Positions 8,520 to 17,998 of a stretch of 64,000 nt of DNA are shown piece after piece (the first letter of the stretch is position 1; every line of letters begins with the position of its first letter). The DNA comes from Pseudomonas sp. GL-B-19. GTDB taxonomy: Bacteria > Pseudomonadota > Gammaproteobacteria > Pseudomonadales > Pseudomonadaceae. A program made the translations under genes and the position numbers. The stretch spans positions 1 through 64,000 of the forward strand of contig NZ_JAHBDK010000028.1 of the NCBI RefSeq assembly GCF_019956415.1, given 5' to 3'. Under the pieces are notes generated by a model. It was not told the origin of the DNA. It ran no database searches and saw only the letters and a list, made by a program, of their open reading frames with translations.

Positions 8520-9038
8520 GTGTCGTCAATCCAAAGCCCCCACCGTGAGCTCGTTGGTGCGTTATATCGCGACCATCGCAGTTGGCTATTGGCCTGGCTG
8601 CGACGCAACGTGGCTTGCCCGCAACGTGCAGAAGACCTGAGTCAGGACACTTTTGTGCGGTTGCTGGGTCGGGACGAACTGAAAGAGCCTCGCGAGCCGC
8701 GCGCGTTTCTGGTGGCGATTGCCAAAGGCCTGCTGTTCGACTATTTCCGCCGCGCCGCGCTGGAACAGGCCTACCTCGCCGAACTGATGCTGATCCCCGA
8801 AGGCGAACAACCGTCGGTCGAGGAGCAGCAGATGATCCTCGAGGACCTCAAAGCCATCGACCGCCTGCTGGGTCAGCTGTCGAGCAAGGCCCGGGCCGCG
8901 TTTCTCTATAACCGCCTCGACGGTCTAGGTCATGCCGAAATCGCCCAGCGACTGGGCGTCTCGGTGCCGCGTGTTCGGCAATACCTGGCCCAGGGCATTC
9001 GTCAGTGCTACATCGCGTTGTATGGTGAGCCGGTATGA
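8520..9038 (+). CDS. fiuI: FecI-type ECF sigma factor (iron-starvation class)
   Basis: A 172-residue sigma-70 family protein with region 2 (about 10-75, with AEDLSQDTFVRLL) and region 4 (about 115-165, with AEIAQRLGVSVPRVRQYLAQG). In cell-surface signalling it directs transcription of the adjacent receptor gene when the FecR-type protein relays the loaded-receptor signal. The start is GTG 8520; no better ATG is in frame. Its stop overlaps the ATG of the regulator gene by 4 bases. The symbol is by position: the sigma-regulator-receptor order next to glcB, GST and creBCD genes matches the ferrichrome fiuIRA region of P. aeruginosa as I recall it. Confidence 0.8.
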   Translation: MSSIQSPHRELVGALYRDHRSWLLAWLRRNVACPQRAEDLSQDTFVRLLGRDELKEPREPRAFLVAIAKGLLFDYFRRAALEQAYLAELMLIPEGEQPSVEEQQMILEDLKAIDRLLGQLSSKARAAFLYNRLDGLGHAEIAQRLGVSVPRVRQYLAQGIRQCYIALYGEPV

Positions 9039-10006
9039 ACCCGGTCAGCTCCAAACCGGTATCGGCCAAGGTGCTGGATGCGGCGATTGCCTGGCAATTG
9101 TCCCTGGACTCAGGCAATCCGGTGGAGCGCGAAGCGTTCAGTCAATGGCACGCGGCCCACGAGGAACATGCCCGAGCCTGGCGCCAGTTGGGCATGCTCG
9201 ACCAGCGCTTCAGCGTTGCCAACGGCCCGGCCCGTACGGCTTTGCTGCAATCGCGTGAAAGCATTCGCCGCCGTGTGCGCAAACTGGGCAGCGGCGTGGC
9301 CAGCGTTGTCGCGGTGATCGGGCTGGCCCTGTTTGCCGGTGATCGTTATCTGCCCCTCGACTACTGGCTGGCCGACCAGCGCACCGCCACCGGCGAGCAG
9401 CGCGCCCTGCGCCTGGCGGATGGCACGCTGATCAACCTCAATACCCACAGCGCCGTGGACATCCGTTTTGATGAGAAGCAGCGGCGGATCATCCTTCAAG
9501 AAGGCGAAATCCTCGTCGAGACCGGTCACGGCGATGCCCGGCCGTTTATCGTCGAAACCCGCGAAGGCAGCATGCAAGCGCTAGGGACGCTCTTCCTGGT
9601 CAAGCGCGAGGAACAAGGCACGCGCCTGAGCGTGTTGAAGTCCGCGGTGGCGGCGCATCCGCAATCGAGTTCCGAGGAACAGATTCTGCACGAAGGTCAG
9701 CAAGTGCTGATACGCAGCAATGGCCTGGGGCCGGTTGTCGCCCTCAACCTCGGCGCCGACGCCTGGACCCGCGGCATGCTGGTGGTCGACAACGCTCGCC
9801 TGGAAGATCTGGTACATGAGCTCGCTCGGTATCGTCGCGGGTATTTAGGCGTAGCACCGGAGATTGCCGACCTGCGCATTACCGGCAGTTTTCCGCTGCA
9901 CGACACCGACAAGGCACTGAGCACCCTGTTGCCGACCCTGCCGGTGCAGATTGAACAGTACACACCGTGGTGGGTGACGGTGGCGAAAGCTGACCTAAAA
10001 CCTTAA
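9035..10006 (+). CDS. fiuR: FecR-type sigma regulator
   Basis: A 323-residue inner-membrane regulator. The cytoplasmic N-terminal DUF4880-like segment (about 5-75: AIAWQLSLDSG...WHAAHEEHARAWRQLG) would hold the sigma factor. A single membrane helix (about 90-107: VASVVAVIGLALFAG) is followed by the periplasmic FecR domain (RALRLADGTLINLNTHSAVDI) and a C-terminal STN-like region near DLRITGSFPLHDTDKALSTLL that contacts the receptor N-terminus. It overlaps the sigma gene by ATGA. Length and layout are normal for the family. The ligand depends on the downstream receptor. Confidence 0.85.
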   Translation: MNPVSSKPVSAKVLDAAIAWQLSLDSGNPVEREAFSQWHAAHEEHARAWRQLGMLDQRFSVANGPARTALLQSRESIRRRVRKLGSGVASVVAVIGLALFAGDRYLPLDYWLADQRTATGEQRALRLADGTLINLNTHSAVDIRFDEKQRRIILQEGEILVETGHGDARPFIVETREGSMQALGTLFLVKREEQGTRLSVLKSAVAAHPQSSSEEQILHEGQQVLIRSNGLGPVVALNLGADAWTRGMLVVDNARLEDLVHELARYRRGYLGVAPEIADLRITGSFPLHDTDKALSTLLPTLPVQIEQYTPWWVTVAKADLKP

Positions 10007-10030
10007 GTCATGCGGTGTCTGATCGGCCGC

Positions 10031-10128
10031 CTTCGCGAGCAGGCTCGCTCCCACAGTTTGATCTTAGGTGTACACAGAATTTGAGCCCGCAGGAGAACCC
10101 CTGTGGGAGCGAGCCTGCTCGCGATGAG
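10031..10128. repeat. REP inverted pair (class 1)
   Basis: CTTCGCGAGCAGGCTCGCTC at 10031 and its complement ending near 10126, with a spacer of about 50 bases, between the regulator and receptor genes. It may separate expression of the two. Confidence 0.9.
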
Positions 10129-10243
10129 GCCATCAGCCTCATCAATTTTCTGAATCTAAATTATTTTCATCCAGCCCTATCACTTTTTGATTCTCGTACG
10201 GCACCTAAGCAATTGAGAAATATTTCCATTTAGGAGCCGCTGT

Positions 10244-12670
10244 ATGCCCCGTTCGCTCTACAACTTGTTGCGCCCCAGCTTGCTGGCTGTCGCCATTGCC
10301 TTTTGCACGCCTTTGGCCAGTAGCCAACTGATCGCCGCTGAACAAGCATCCAGCGTTCGCGCCTACAATCTGCCGGCGGCACCGTTGGCCAGCACCCTGA
10401 ACCAGATTGCGAGTCAGGCCGGTCTGGCGCTGTCGTTGAATCCATCGCTGGCCGCAGGCAAGTCCTCGGCACCGGTGCAGGGTCAGTTCGACGCTGCTGG
10501 CGCCTTGCGTGAAGCCTTGCGCGGCACGGGTCTGCAACTGGAGCAAAGCAGCGCCGGCACCTACAGCCTGGTCGCCATTCCCGAGGGCACACTGGCCCTG
10601 CCGGAAACCGCCGTCATCGGCGTGGACAATACCGAAACCGCCTGGGGCCCGGTAGAAGGCTACCTGGCCACTCGCACCGCCGCCGGCACCAAGACCGATA
10701 CAGCGCTGGTCGACGTGCCGCGCTCGATTTCGGTCGTCACCCGCGACCAAATGGACGACCGCAATGTGCAAAACCTCGATGACGCCGTGCGCTACATGCC
10801 CGGTATCACCGCCAGCAGCTACGGCAGCGACACCCGCGCCGACTGGCTGCGCGTTCGCGGTTTTGAACCGACCCAGTTCCTCGACGGCCTGCCACTGCCT
10901 AAAGGCGTGTATGCCAACCCGAAACAAGAAACCTGGAACCTCGATCGCCTGTCCGTGCTGCGCGGCCCGGCCTCCTCGGTTTACGGCCAGACCCCGCCGG
11001 GCGGCCTGCTGGACATGGTCAGCAGGCGTCCAACAGCTATAGAGAGCAACGAGATCGATCTGCAATACGGCAGCGACAATTATCGTCAGATCAACTTCGC
11101 CAACACCGGCAAGATTGATGACGAAGGCCAGTTTCTTTACAGCCTGAGCGGTGTGGTGCGCGACAGCGGCACGCAGATCGACCACGTCGACAACAAGCGC
11201 TACAACATCGCACCCAGCCTGACCTGGAACATCGACCCGGACACCCAGTTCACCTTGCTGACGCAATTCACCCGCGACGATACCGGTATCACCAGCCAGT
11301 TCCTGCCGGTGCAAGGCACCAAAATCGACATGCCGTTCGGCGACATTTCCCATAACAAGAACCTTGGCGATCCGGACTGGGAATACTACGACCGCACCTA
11401 TTACGCGCTGGGCTATGCGTTCGAACATCGCCTGAACGACGTCTGGCAGTTCAAGCAGAACCTGCGTTACACCAAGTCGGACCTGTCATTCCAGGCCATC
11501 ACCGTCGGCGCGTATCCGTTCACCCAGGTTGATGACGCTGGCAACGTTGGCCGCACCACCACCAGCGTCGAAGAAGACATCAGCCAGTTCGCCGTGGATA
11601 ACAACTTCCAGGCCGACTTCGCGACAGGCGACGTGCGTCACACCGTGCTGCTGGGTCTCGACCACCAGCGCAGCAATACCAACTACCTCTCCATCTTCGG
11701 CACCGCACCGCCGATCAACGTCAATAACCCGATCTACGGTTTGCCAATCGAGCGTCCGGACCGTTCCACCGCGTTCTACGATTACGACCAGAAGACCTAC
11801 CAGACCGGCCTGTACGCGCAGGATCAGATGGTCCTCGACCATTGGCTCGTGACACTCGGCGGACGTGAGGACTGGGTCCACACCGGCACCAAGTTCTTCA
11901 ACAAAGACGATGCCACCAACACCCAACGTGACAAGAACTTCAGCGGCAACGCGGCGATCAGCTATGTGTTCGACTCGGGCTTTGTGCCGTACCTGTCGTA
12001 CGCCGAGTCCTTCCAGCCCACGACCGGCGCTTCGGCCTCGGCCACCGAATCGTTCAAACCCACCAAAGGCAATCAGTGGGAGCTGGGCATCAAATACCAA
12101 CCACCCGGCAGCAACACCCTGCTGACTGCCGCAATCTACGACCTGACCCAGAAAAACGTTTCGGTCACCACCAACGTTGGCGGCACGTCGATCACCAGCC
12201 AGACCGGCGAAGTCAAAGTCAAAGGCCTGGAGCTGGAAGCCGTTTCCGACGTCAACGAAAACCTCAAGCTCATCGCGGCGTACACCCTGGCCAAATCCGA
12301 AGTACAAGATGGCGAATTCAAGGGCAATCGCCTGCAACTGATGCCTAACCAACAGGCGTCGCTGTGGGCTGACTACACCTGGCACAACGGCGTACTGGAC
12401 GGCTTCGGCGTAGGTGCCGGCGCTCGCTACACCGGCAATACCTACGGCGATCAGGCCAACACCGAGCTGGGCAAGGCAGATGCCTACACCGTGTTCGACG
12501 CCGCTGTTCATTACGACCTCGGTCGTCTGGACAACAGCCTGAAAGGCGCATCCCTGGCTTTGAACGCCACCAACCTGCTCAACAAGGACTACATCTCCAC
12601 TTGTGACGGTTTCTACTGCTACTACGGCGACCTGCGCAGCGTCGTCGCCAGTGCAAGCTACAAGTGGTAA
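10244..12670 (+). CDS. fiuA: TonB-dependent siderophore receptor with STN signalling domain (FiuA-like)
   Basis: An 808-residue outer-membrane receptor. Order: signal peptide (1-33, cleavage after LIAA), STN domain (about 37-106, VRAYNLPAAPLASTLNQIA) that signals to the FecR-type protein, plug (about 145-270, DVPRSISVVTRDQM through RVRGFEPTQFLDG and VLRGPASSVYGQTPPGG), then a 22-strand barrel ending in the terminal aromatic SYKW. The sequence and context best fit ferrichrome receptors of the FiuA/FhuA type, but substrate assignment from sequence is uncertain. It starts at ATG 10244 after TAGGAG. The upstream sigma/regulator pair should make its expression ligand-inducible. Confidence 0.85.
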   Translation: MPRSLYNLLRPSLLAVAIAFCTPLASSQLIAAEQASSVRAYNLPAAPLASTLNQIASQAGLALSLNPSLAAGKSSAPVQGQFDAAGALREALRGTGLQLEQSSAGTYSLVAIPEGTLALPETAVIGVDNTETAWGPVEGYLATRTAAGTKTDTALVDVPRSISVVTRDQMDDRNVQNLDDAVRYMPGITASSYGSDTRADWLRVRGFEPTQFLDGLPLPKGVYANPKQETWNLDRLSVLRGPASSVYGQTPPGGLLDMVSRRPTAIESNEIDLQYGSDNYRQINFANTGKIDDEGQFLYSLSGVVRDSGTQIDHVDNKRYNIAPSLTWNIDPDTQFTLLTQFTRDDTGITSQFLPVQGTKIDMPFGDISHNKNLGDPDWEYYDRTYYALGYAFEHRLNDVWQFKQNLRYTKSDLSFQAITVGAYPFTQVDDAGNVGRTTTSVEEDISQFAVDNNFQADFATGDVRHTVLLGLDHQRSNTNYLSIFGTAPPINVNNPIYGLPIERPDRSTAFYDYDQKTYQTGLYAQDQMVLDHWLVTLGGREDWVHTGTKFFNKDDATNTQRDKNFSGNAAISYVFDSGFVPYLSYAESFQPTTGASASATESFKPTKGNQWELGIKYQPPGSNTLLTAAIYDLTQKNVSVTTNVGGTSITSQTGEVKVKGLELEAVSDVNENLKLIAAYTLAKSEVQDGEFKGNRLQLMPNQQASLWADYTWHNGVLDGFGVGAGARYTGNTYGDQANTELGKADAYTVFDAAVHYDLGRLDNSLKGASLALNATNLLNKDYISTCDGFYCYYGDLRSVVASASYKW

Positions 12671-12698
12671 TCGTCTGACCTGACATGCCCCAAAACCA

Positions 12699-12725
12699 GG
12701 CCGCCCTATTCCGGGCGGCTTTGGT
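12699..12725 (+). terminator. Weak terminator-like hairpin after the receptor gene
   Basis: GCCGCCC TATTCC GGGCGGC followed by TTTGG. The stem is strong but the U run is short, so some read-through into the PepSY gene 20 bases later is expected. Confidence 0.6.
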
Positions 12726-12743
12726 ATTTCTGAAGGCCTGGAA

Positions 12744-13874
12744 ATGAAAAGTAAAACAATTCGCCGCTGGTCCTTTGTCCACACCTGGACCAGCCTGATC
12801 TGCACGGTTTTCCTGCTGATGCTGGCACTGACCGGGTTGCCGTTGATCTTCCACCACGAGATCGACCACCTGCTGGGCGATGCCGCCGAGTTGAAGCAAA
12901 TGCCGGCGGACACGCCAATGCTCGATTTGCAGCAGCTGGTGCTGGCGGCTGAAAAGCATCGTCCCGGTGAGGTCATGCAGTATTTTGGTTTTGAAGACGA
13001 TGAGCCCAATGGTGCCGTAACAATCATGGCGGCTACCGCCGGCACCGAACCAAACTCGTCGCACACCTTCATGCTCGACGCCCGCACCGGCGAAGCCGTG
13101 GAAATGCCATCGGCCAATGGCGGTTTCATGATGGTCATGCTGCGCCTGCATGTGGACATGTTTGCCGGTCTGCCGGGCAAATTGCTGCTGGCGTTCATGG
13201 GGCTGATGTTTGTGGTCGCCATCATTTCCGGGGCGGTGCTGTATTTGCCGTTCATGCGCCGCTTGAAGTTCGCCACGGTACGCCAAGACAAATCCACCCG
13301 CCTGCGCTGGCTTGATCTGCACAACCTGATCGGTGTGGTCACACTGACCTGGGCCCTGGTCGTCGGTGTGACAGGCGTCATCAGCGCCTGCGCCGACCTG
13401 CTGATTGCTGCCTGGCGCAACGACAGCCTGAACGCGATGGTCGCGCCGTACCGCGACGCGCCACCGCTGACGCACATCGCACCGACGACCCGCCTGCTCG
13501 ACATCGCCAGGGAGGTTGCGCCGGACATGACGCCTGACTTCATCGCCTTCCCCGGCACGCGGTTTTCCAGCGAGCACCATTACGCAGTGTTCATGAAAGG
13601 CAGCACCCACCTGACTTCGCACTTGCTGACTCCGGTGCTGATCGACGCCAGCACCCTGCAAGTCACCGCCGTGGCGGAACGGCCGTGGTACATGGACGCC
13701 ATGGGCATGTCGCAGCCACTGCACTTCGGCGATTATGGCGGCATGCCAATGAAGATTCTCTGGGGGGCCCTCGATGTGTTGACCATCATCGTGCTCGGCA
13801 GTGGGATTTACCTGTGGGTGGTGCGGCGCAAAGCGGCAAAACCTGTGCTCGAGCACGCCGAGGCTCAAGCATGA
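12744..13874 (+). CDS. PepSY-associated TM protein (FoxB/PiuB-like)
   Basis: A 376-residue inner-membrane protein of the PepSY_TM family, with four main membrane segments: about 15-40 (TWTSLICTVFLLMLALTG), 145-170 (LLLAFMGLMFVVAIISGAVLY), 195-215 (IGVVTLTWALVVGVTGVIS) and 345-365. Histidines near the helix ends (HTWTS, FHHEID, LHLHVD-like) fit haem-dependent electron transfer. Members next to siderophore receptors are implicated in inner-membrane iron-siderophore reduction or uptake. It starts at ATG 12744 and overlaps the next small gene by ATGA, so it is the second step of the same uptake unit. Confidence 0.8.
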   Translation: MKSKTIRRWSFVHTWTSLICTVFLLMLALTGLPLIFHHEIDHLLGDAAELKQMPADTPMLDLQQLVLAAEKHRPGEVMQYFGFEDDEPNGAVTIMAATAGTEPNSSHTFMLDARTGEAVEMPSANGGFMMVMLRLHVDMFAGLPGKLLLAFMGLMFVVAIISGAVLYLPFMRRLKFATVRQDKSTRLRWLDLHNLIGVVTLTWALVVGVTGVISACADLLIAAWRNDSLNAMVAPYRDAPPLTHIAPTTRLLDIAREVAPDMTPDFIAFPGTRFSSEHHYAVFMKGSTHLTSHLLTPVLIDASTLQVTAVAERPWYMDAMGMSQPLHFGDYGGMPMKILWGALDVLTIIVLGSGIYLWVVRRKAAKPVLEHAEAQA

Positions 13875-14050
13875 AGCCAAGGCAATCGAACTTCTGGAAG
13901 GTCTTCGGCACGCCCACGGTTATCGCCTTGCTCAGCGCCGCCGGGTTATTCGCGGCGCTGCTGGGTGATGGCGTGTGGGACGCCTTGAGCTGGCTTGGTC
14001 TAGGCGTTCCCGCCTTCTTCGCCCTGCGCGGCCTGCTGCAACGCCGCTGA
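13871..14050 (+). CDS. Small membrane protein (59 aa) of the siderophore unit
   Basis: A 59-residue protein starting MKPRQSNFWKVFGTPTVIA, with two hydrophobic segments (about 14-30 and 36-52) separated by GDGVWDALSW. It overlaps the PepSY gene by 4 bases (ATGA). Small proteins of this type commonly end PepSY/TonB receptor operons in pseudomonads, and some are annotated only as hypothetical. Coupling suggests a role in the same uptake step, perhaps as an accessory subunit of the PepSY protein. The function is unknown. Confidence 0.7.
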   Translation: MKPRQSNFWKVFGTPTVIALLSAAGLFAALLGDGVWDALSWLGLGVPAFFALRGLLQRR

Positions 14051-14053
14051 ACT

Positions 14054-14152
14054 GTGTAGGAGCGAGCCTGCTCGCGATGAGGCCGTCACAGTCAACATTG
14101 TTGTTGCCTGTTTCACCGCTATCGCCGGCAAGCCGGTCTCACTCCTACAGGG
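14054..14152. repeat. REP inverted pair (mixed variants)
   Basis: The left copy is class 1 (GTAGGAGCGAGCCTGCTCGCGAT). The right copy is the GCCGGCAAGCCGG variant (CTATCGCCGGCAAGCCGGTC). Two variants in one pair show that the cores diverge independently. Confidence 0.8.
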
Positions 14153-14218
14153 TTCGACCTTGAGCTATCGGGTCAACGCGCTATGCTGCCCGACACTGCC
14201 ACCGACCGAGACGTTGCC

Positions 14219-14848
14219 ATGTCCGCCCCCAGCATGACCCTGTACCACAACGCTTTATCGCCCTTCGTTCGTAAAGTCATGGTGTTGCTGCACGAGACCG
14301 GTCAGACCGGCCGCGTGGCGCTGCAAGACTGTGTGCTCACGCCGGTCAGCCCCGATCAGTCGCTCAACGAAGACAACCCGCTGGGCAAAATCCCCGCCCT
14401 GCGCCTGGCCGACGGCAACGTCATCCATGACAGCCGAGTGATCCTCGATTACCTCGACCACCAGCACGTCGGCAACCCGCTGATCCCGCGCGAAGGTTCG
14501 GCCCGCTGGCGGCGCCTGACCTTGGCCTCGCTGGCCGACGGGATCATGGACGCTTCGGTGATGGTTCGTTATGAAATGGTCCTGCGCGACCCGCAGAAGC
14601 ATTGGGACGAATGGCTGGACGCCCAGCGCGACAAGATTCGTCGTGGGTTGGCGCTGCTGGAAAAAGACGCGATTGCCGAGCTGACCAGCCATTTCGATGT
14701 CGCGGCGATCAGCGTTGCCTGTGCGTTGGGTTACATCGACTTGCGCCATCCGGATCTGGAGTGGCGCGAGGCGAATCCGCAATTGGCGACGTGGTATTTC
14801 GAGGTGAGTCAGCGGCCTTCGATGTTGGCGACGATGCCCAAGGTTTAG
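14219..14848 (+). CDS. Glutathione S-transferase family protein
   Basis: A 209-residue cytosolic GST. The N-terminal thioredoxin-like domain (about 1-80) starts MTLYHNALSPFVRKVMVLLHE and contains NPLGKIPALRLADG and the glutathione-contact residues HDSRVILDYLD. The helical C-terminal domain follows (about 90-205). I chose ATG 14219; an ATG further upstream (14183) adds a segment without family similarity. The substrate is unknown. A GST also lies near the fiu genes in P. aeruginosa as I recall. Confidence 0.85.
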   Translation: MSAPSMTLYHNALSPFVRKVMVLLHETGQTGRVALQDCVLTPVSPDQSLNEDNPLGKIPALRLADGNVIHDSRVILDYLDHQHVGNPLIPREGSARWRRLTLASLADGIMDASVMVRYEMVLRDPQKHWDEWLDAQRDKIRRGLALLEKDAIAELTSHFDVAAISVACALGYIDLRHPDLEWREANPQLATWYFEVSQRPSMLATMPKV

Positions 14849-14868
14849 ATTTTCGCTGACTGTCCCGG

Positions 14869-14968
14869 CCTCATCGCGAGCAGGCTCGCTCCCACAGTTT
14901 GATCGTTGGTGTGCACAGATTTTGTGCTCACTGGAGATCCCCTGTGGGAGCGAGCCTGCTCGCGAATG
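14869..14968. repeat. REP inverted pair (class 1)
   Basis: CATCGCGAGCAGGCTCGCTC at 14872 and its complement ending near 14966. The spacer resembles that of the 10031 pair (GTTTGATC...GGTGT...CACAGA), showing that the pair moves or copies as one unit. Confidence 0.9.
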
Positions 14969-15059
14969 GACCACACCTGATCTAATAGAAACAGCTCAAA
15001 AATCAGCGTCGCCAAAACCTCCCCTTCCCGCTGATCCTCCCTCAACCCCAACGACCGGC

Positions 15060-16430
15060 TCATTCCACTGCCCCCAGATCAAACTCCATCGGCTTGGCGC
15101 TCTTCTGCCCGATCCCGTACCAGTCCAGCTTACGGGTCAGCACCATAAACACCCCGAGCAAGCCGAACAGCAACAACGAGCCCATCAGCAGTGCGTAATC
15201 CTCGGCACTCAGCAAGCCGTAGAGCAAGCCGTACAAGGCCGCCAACCCCGCCGAAAAACTCAAGCCATGCCGCACGCTGTGCAGCACATGGCAGACATAG
15301 AACCCGATCAACAACACGCAGCCAGCGGACGACAACAAATACGCCAGGGCAAAACCGATGTGTTCGGACAGCGACAGCAGCAATAGATAGAAAAACGCCA
15401 AGGCCACGCCGACCAACGCGTACTGCACCGGGTGCACCGCCAGGCTTTTCAGCACTTCGAAGAGGAAGAAGCCTGCGAACGTCAGGACGATGAACAGCAA
15501 GGCATATTTGATCGCACGATCACTCTTGAGGTACTGGTCAACCGGGTCGATGAAGCTCACGCCGAAGCTGCGCCCGTTGTACGCCTCGCAACCATCGCCG
15601 GACACGCAACTGCTCAGCGCCTCTTGAAGGTTGGTGGAGAAGAACGAGGTCTGCCAATTGGCGGTGAAACCTTGATCGTTAACTTCACGCTGGGCCGGCA
15701 GGTAATTGCCGATGAAGCTTGGATGAGGCCAGTTGGCGATCAACGACACCTTGCTGGTTTTGCCCACCGGCAGAATCTGCAACTGACCGGTGCCCTGCAA
15801 ACGCAGGTCAAAACCGAAGGCCAGTTCCGTGGTTTTTTTTGCGTCCAGCGCTGGCAGCGTCACGTGTACACCTTCACCCAGCCAGCCCACCTGACTGCCC
15901 GGAACGAAGTCCAGAATCTGGCCGTTCAGGTCCAGCTTTAATGCGTTTTCAATGCCGCGAATGTCGCTGATGCCAACTGCTAAAAACGGCTGATCGAACT
16001 GGTAATCAGCGAAGTCTTCCTTGATGCCCAGTTGCGCCGGCACCGAGAAATGCCCGCTGATGTGGTTTTCCGCGTGGAACAGGCGTGCCTCGTAAATGCC
16101 GCGCGAGCGCAGTTCTGTCTGGATCTGACCATCGAGTTCGAAGCGCTCTGGCAGGAAGTACAAGCGACCGCGTTCTTCACCGATGTCCTGGTAGCGCTCG
16201 TTGGTTTTCTGGTTGAGCTTCCAGGTGCGCACCACTTTGCGATACGGCACCACCATCAGCGGTCCGCTCAGTTGCTGGCTGAAACTGGAACTGCGGGCGA
16301 TGTCTTCCAGCACACCGTCGCGCAGTTGCTGACGCTCCTGGATGATGCCGTTGATCATCAACAGCGGGATCAGTAACAACAGAATCAGAAGGGCTATGGC
16401 CCCGAGTTTTAGGGTCAGGCTGCGGTTCAT
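15060..16430 (-). CDS. creD: Cell envelope integrity protein CreD
   Basis: A 456-residue inner-membrane protein. There is one N-terminal helix (about 8-28: LKLGAIALLILLLLIPLLMING), a large periplasmic region with the family motif SSFSQQLSGPLMVVPY, then a C-terminal block of five or six helices (about 310-440). CreD is the classic CreBC target and has been linked to envelope integrity and beta-lactam response in Pseudomonas and Stenotrophomonas. It starts at ATG 16430. It lies downstream of creC with about 150 bases between that include a degenerate REP, so it probably has its own CreB-dependent promoter, though I could not find a convincing direct-repeat cre tag. Confidence 0.9.
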   Translation of the reverse strand: MNRSLTLKLGAIALLILLLLIPLLMINGIIQERQQLRDGVLEDIARSSSFSQQLSGPLMVVPYRKVVRTWKLNQKTNERYQDIGEERGRLYFLPERFELDGQIQTELRSRGIYEARLFHAENHISGHFSVPAQLGIKEDFADYQFDQPFLAVGISDIRGIENALKLDLNGQILDFVPGSQVGWLGEGVHVTLPALDAKKTTELAFGFDLRLQGTGQLQILPVGKTSKVSLIANWPHPSFIGNYLPAQREVNDQGFTANWQTSFFSTNLQEALSSCVSGDGCEAYNGRSFGVSFIDPVDQYLKSDRAIKYALLFIVLTFAGFFLFEVLKSLAVHPVQYALVGVALAFFYLLLLSLSEHIGFALAYLLSSAGCVLLIGFYVCHVLHSVRHGLSFSAGLAALYGLLYGLLSAEDYALLMGSLLLFGLLGVFMVLTRKLDWYGIGQKSAKPMEFDLGAVE

Positions 16431-16525
16431 GGGACTCTCCCTGTTTGGATAGAGAGAGTCTGGAATGGCTGTGTGGGGAATTTATGGGGGGAATATGGAG
16501 ATTATGTGGAGACTGGGCCGGCCCC

Positions 16526-16567
16526 TGTGGGAGCGACGGTGCGACGATTCGACCTGCTCGCGATAGC
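16526..16567. repeat. Single degenerate REP with internal insertion
   Basis: TGTGGGAGCGA, then an unrelated GGTGCGACGATTC, then GACCTGCTCGCGAT: a class 1 REP whose loop has gained about 15 bases (GCGACGGTGCGACGATTCGA). Confidence 0.55.
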
Positions 16568-16579
16568 CGCGACTCGGTC

Positions 16580-17998
16580 CTAAGCCAGGCACAACCTCAC
16601 TTCAACACCGCCTTCGACATTGCCAATGCTCAACGAACCGCCATGCAGCTTGACCACTTCCTCCACAAAATTAAGCCCCAACCCGGTGCTTTTGCGGCCA
16701 TTGTCGGGGCGCGGCAGCGAGTAAAAACGTTCGCTCAAGCGCGGCAGTGCATAGTCGGGAATCGCCTCGGCCTGGTTGAACAGTTTGAACTCAATCTGCT
16801 CCCCCATTCGCTCGGCGCTAAAACGCAGCACACCCTGGAACGGGGTGAAATCCAGCGCATTCTCCAACAAATTCCCCAGCGCCTGACGCAACAGAAACGG
16901 CTCCCCGGTTATCGCCAGATCCGCTGGAATCCGTTGCTCCACGCGCAACTGCTTGCCTTCAATTCGCGCCGCCTGAGCCTTCAACAATTCATCCACCAAC
17001 CCGGTCAACGGCACCGCCACGCGCTCCTCCAGACCTTGACGTTGTTCGACTTGAGCCAGATTCAGCAGCCGCTCGATCAACTGCTGCATGCGCACACTTT
17101 CGCTGTCGATATTGCTGACGAACCGCTGCTGCTGCGCCAACGGCATCTCGCCTTGCAGCAATTCCGCCGCCCCGCGAATCGCCGCCAACGGGCTCTTCAG
17201 CTCATGGGTCAGCGTGTGCACATAGCGCTCGACGTAGGCTTTGCCTTCGAGCTGCGTGCGCATCTGCTCGACCGCTGTCGCCAGTTGCTCCAGTTCACCG
17301 CCGCGATAGTGCGGAACTTCAACCCGTTGGCCTGCACTCACCGCTTGTGCATAAGCAGTCAACCGTCGTAGCGCCGCGCTCAGCCACCACGACAACAACG
17401 CGCCGAACAACAGGCCGAGACCAATCAGCCCGGCGCCATAAGCCAGCAATCGGCGCTCGGTGCGATCGACGTAAGGCTGCAACGAGCTGTTGGGCTTGGC
17501 CACGGTGACCACGCCGATGATCTGACCGTTGTCGCGGATCGGCGCGCCGACGTGCATCACCGAGGAGTTTGTATCGTTCGGATCGCTGCGCGTTGAGCGT
17601 GCGCCGTATTCGCCGCGCAGGGTCAGGTAGACATCGTTCCAGCGCGAGTAATCCTGCCCCACCGCCACGCCGCTGGAATCCAGCACCACGAGGCCTTTGG
17701 CGTCGGTGACGTAGATGCGGTGATTGATCTGATTCTTCGGCAACCCCCAGATGCTCGCCTTGGGTTGTCGCTCGCCGTAGGCTTTGAGCAATTGCGGCCA
17801 GCGATTCTGATTGAGGGTGCCGGCCTTGAAGTCGTCGCGCAGGACCTCGGCCATCAGGTTGGCAGTGTCGACCAGGGTTTCTTCGGTGGACTGGCGAACG
17901 CCCGGGCGGATTTCTTCCATCACGGTGTTGAGCACGAAGTAACCGGTCAGGCCGATGAACAGCACGTAGACCAGGAAAATTCGGATCCCCAGCGGCAT
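16580..17998 (-). CDS. creC: Sensor histidine kinase CreC
   Basis: A 472-residue membrane sensor kinase. It has two helices (about 7-27 and 195-215) flanking a periplasmic Cache-like sensor, then HAMP (about 215-265), a dimerisation/phospho-acceptor helix with HTLTHELKSPLAAIRG (the His of THELKSP), and an ATPase domain with N (LGNLLENALDF), G1 and G2 (GRKSTGLGLNFVEEV) motifs. CreBC responds to carbon status in E. coli and to cell-wall stress (PBP4 inhibition) in P. aeruginosa. It starts at ATG 17998, sharing one base with the creB stop (TGATG). The open frame upstream is the creB region in another frame. Confidence 0.92.
   Translation of the reverse strand: MPLGIRIFLVYVLFIGLTGYFVLNTVMEEIRPGVRQSTEETLVDTANLMAEVLRDDFKAGTLNQNRWPQLLKAYGERQPKASIWGLPKNQINHRIYVTDAKGLVVLDSSGVAVGQDYSRWNDVYLTLRGEYGARSTRSDPNDTNSSVMHVGAPIRDNGQIIGVVTVAKPNSSLQPYVDRTERRLLAYGAGLIGLGLLFGALLSWWLSAALRRLTAYAQAVSAGQRVEVPHYRGGELEQLATAVEQMRTQLEGKAYVERYVHTLTHELKSPLAAIRGAAELLQGEMPLAQQQRFVSNIDSESVRMQQLIERLLNLAQVEQRQGLEERVAVPLTGLVDELLKAQAARIEGKQLRVEQRIPADLAITGEPFLLRQALGNLLENALDFTPFQGVLRFSAERMGEQIEFKLFNQAEAIPDYALPRLSERFYSLPRPDNGRKSTGLGLNFVEEVVKLHGGSLSIGNVEGGVEVRLCLA

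Noticed and set aside
11486..13558. A 690-aa minus-strand frame.
   Set aside because: It is antisense to the TonB receptor and PepSY genes, whose signatures are clear on the plus strand.
16431..16579. A CreB-binding direct repeat before creD.
   Set aside because: I found no two TTCAC-like repeats with the right spacing on the proper strand.
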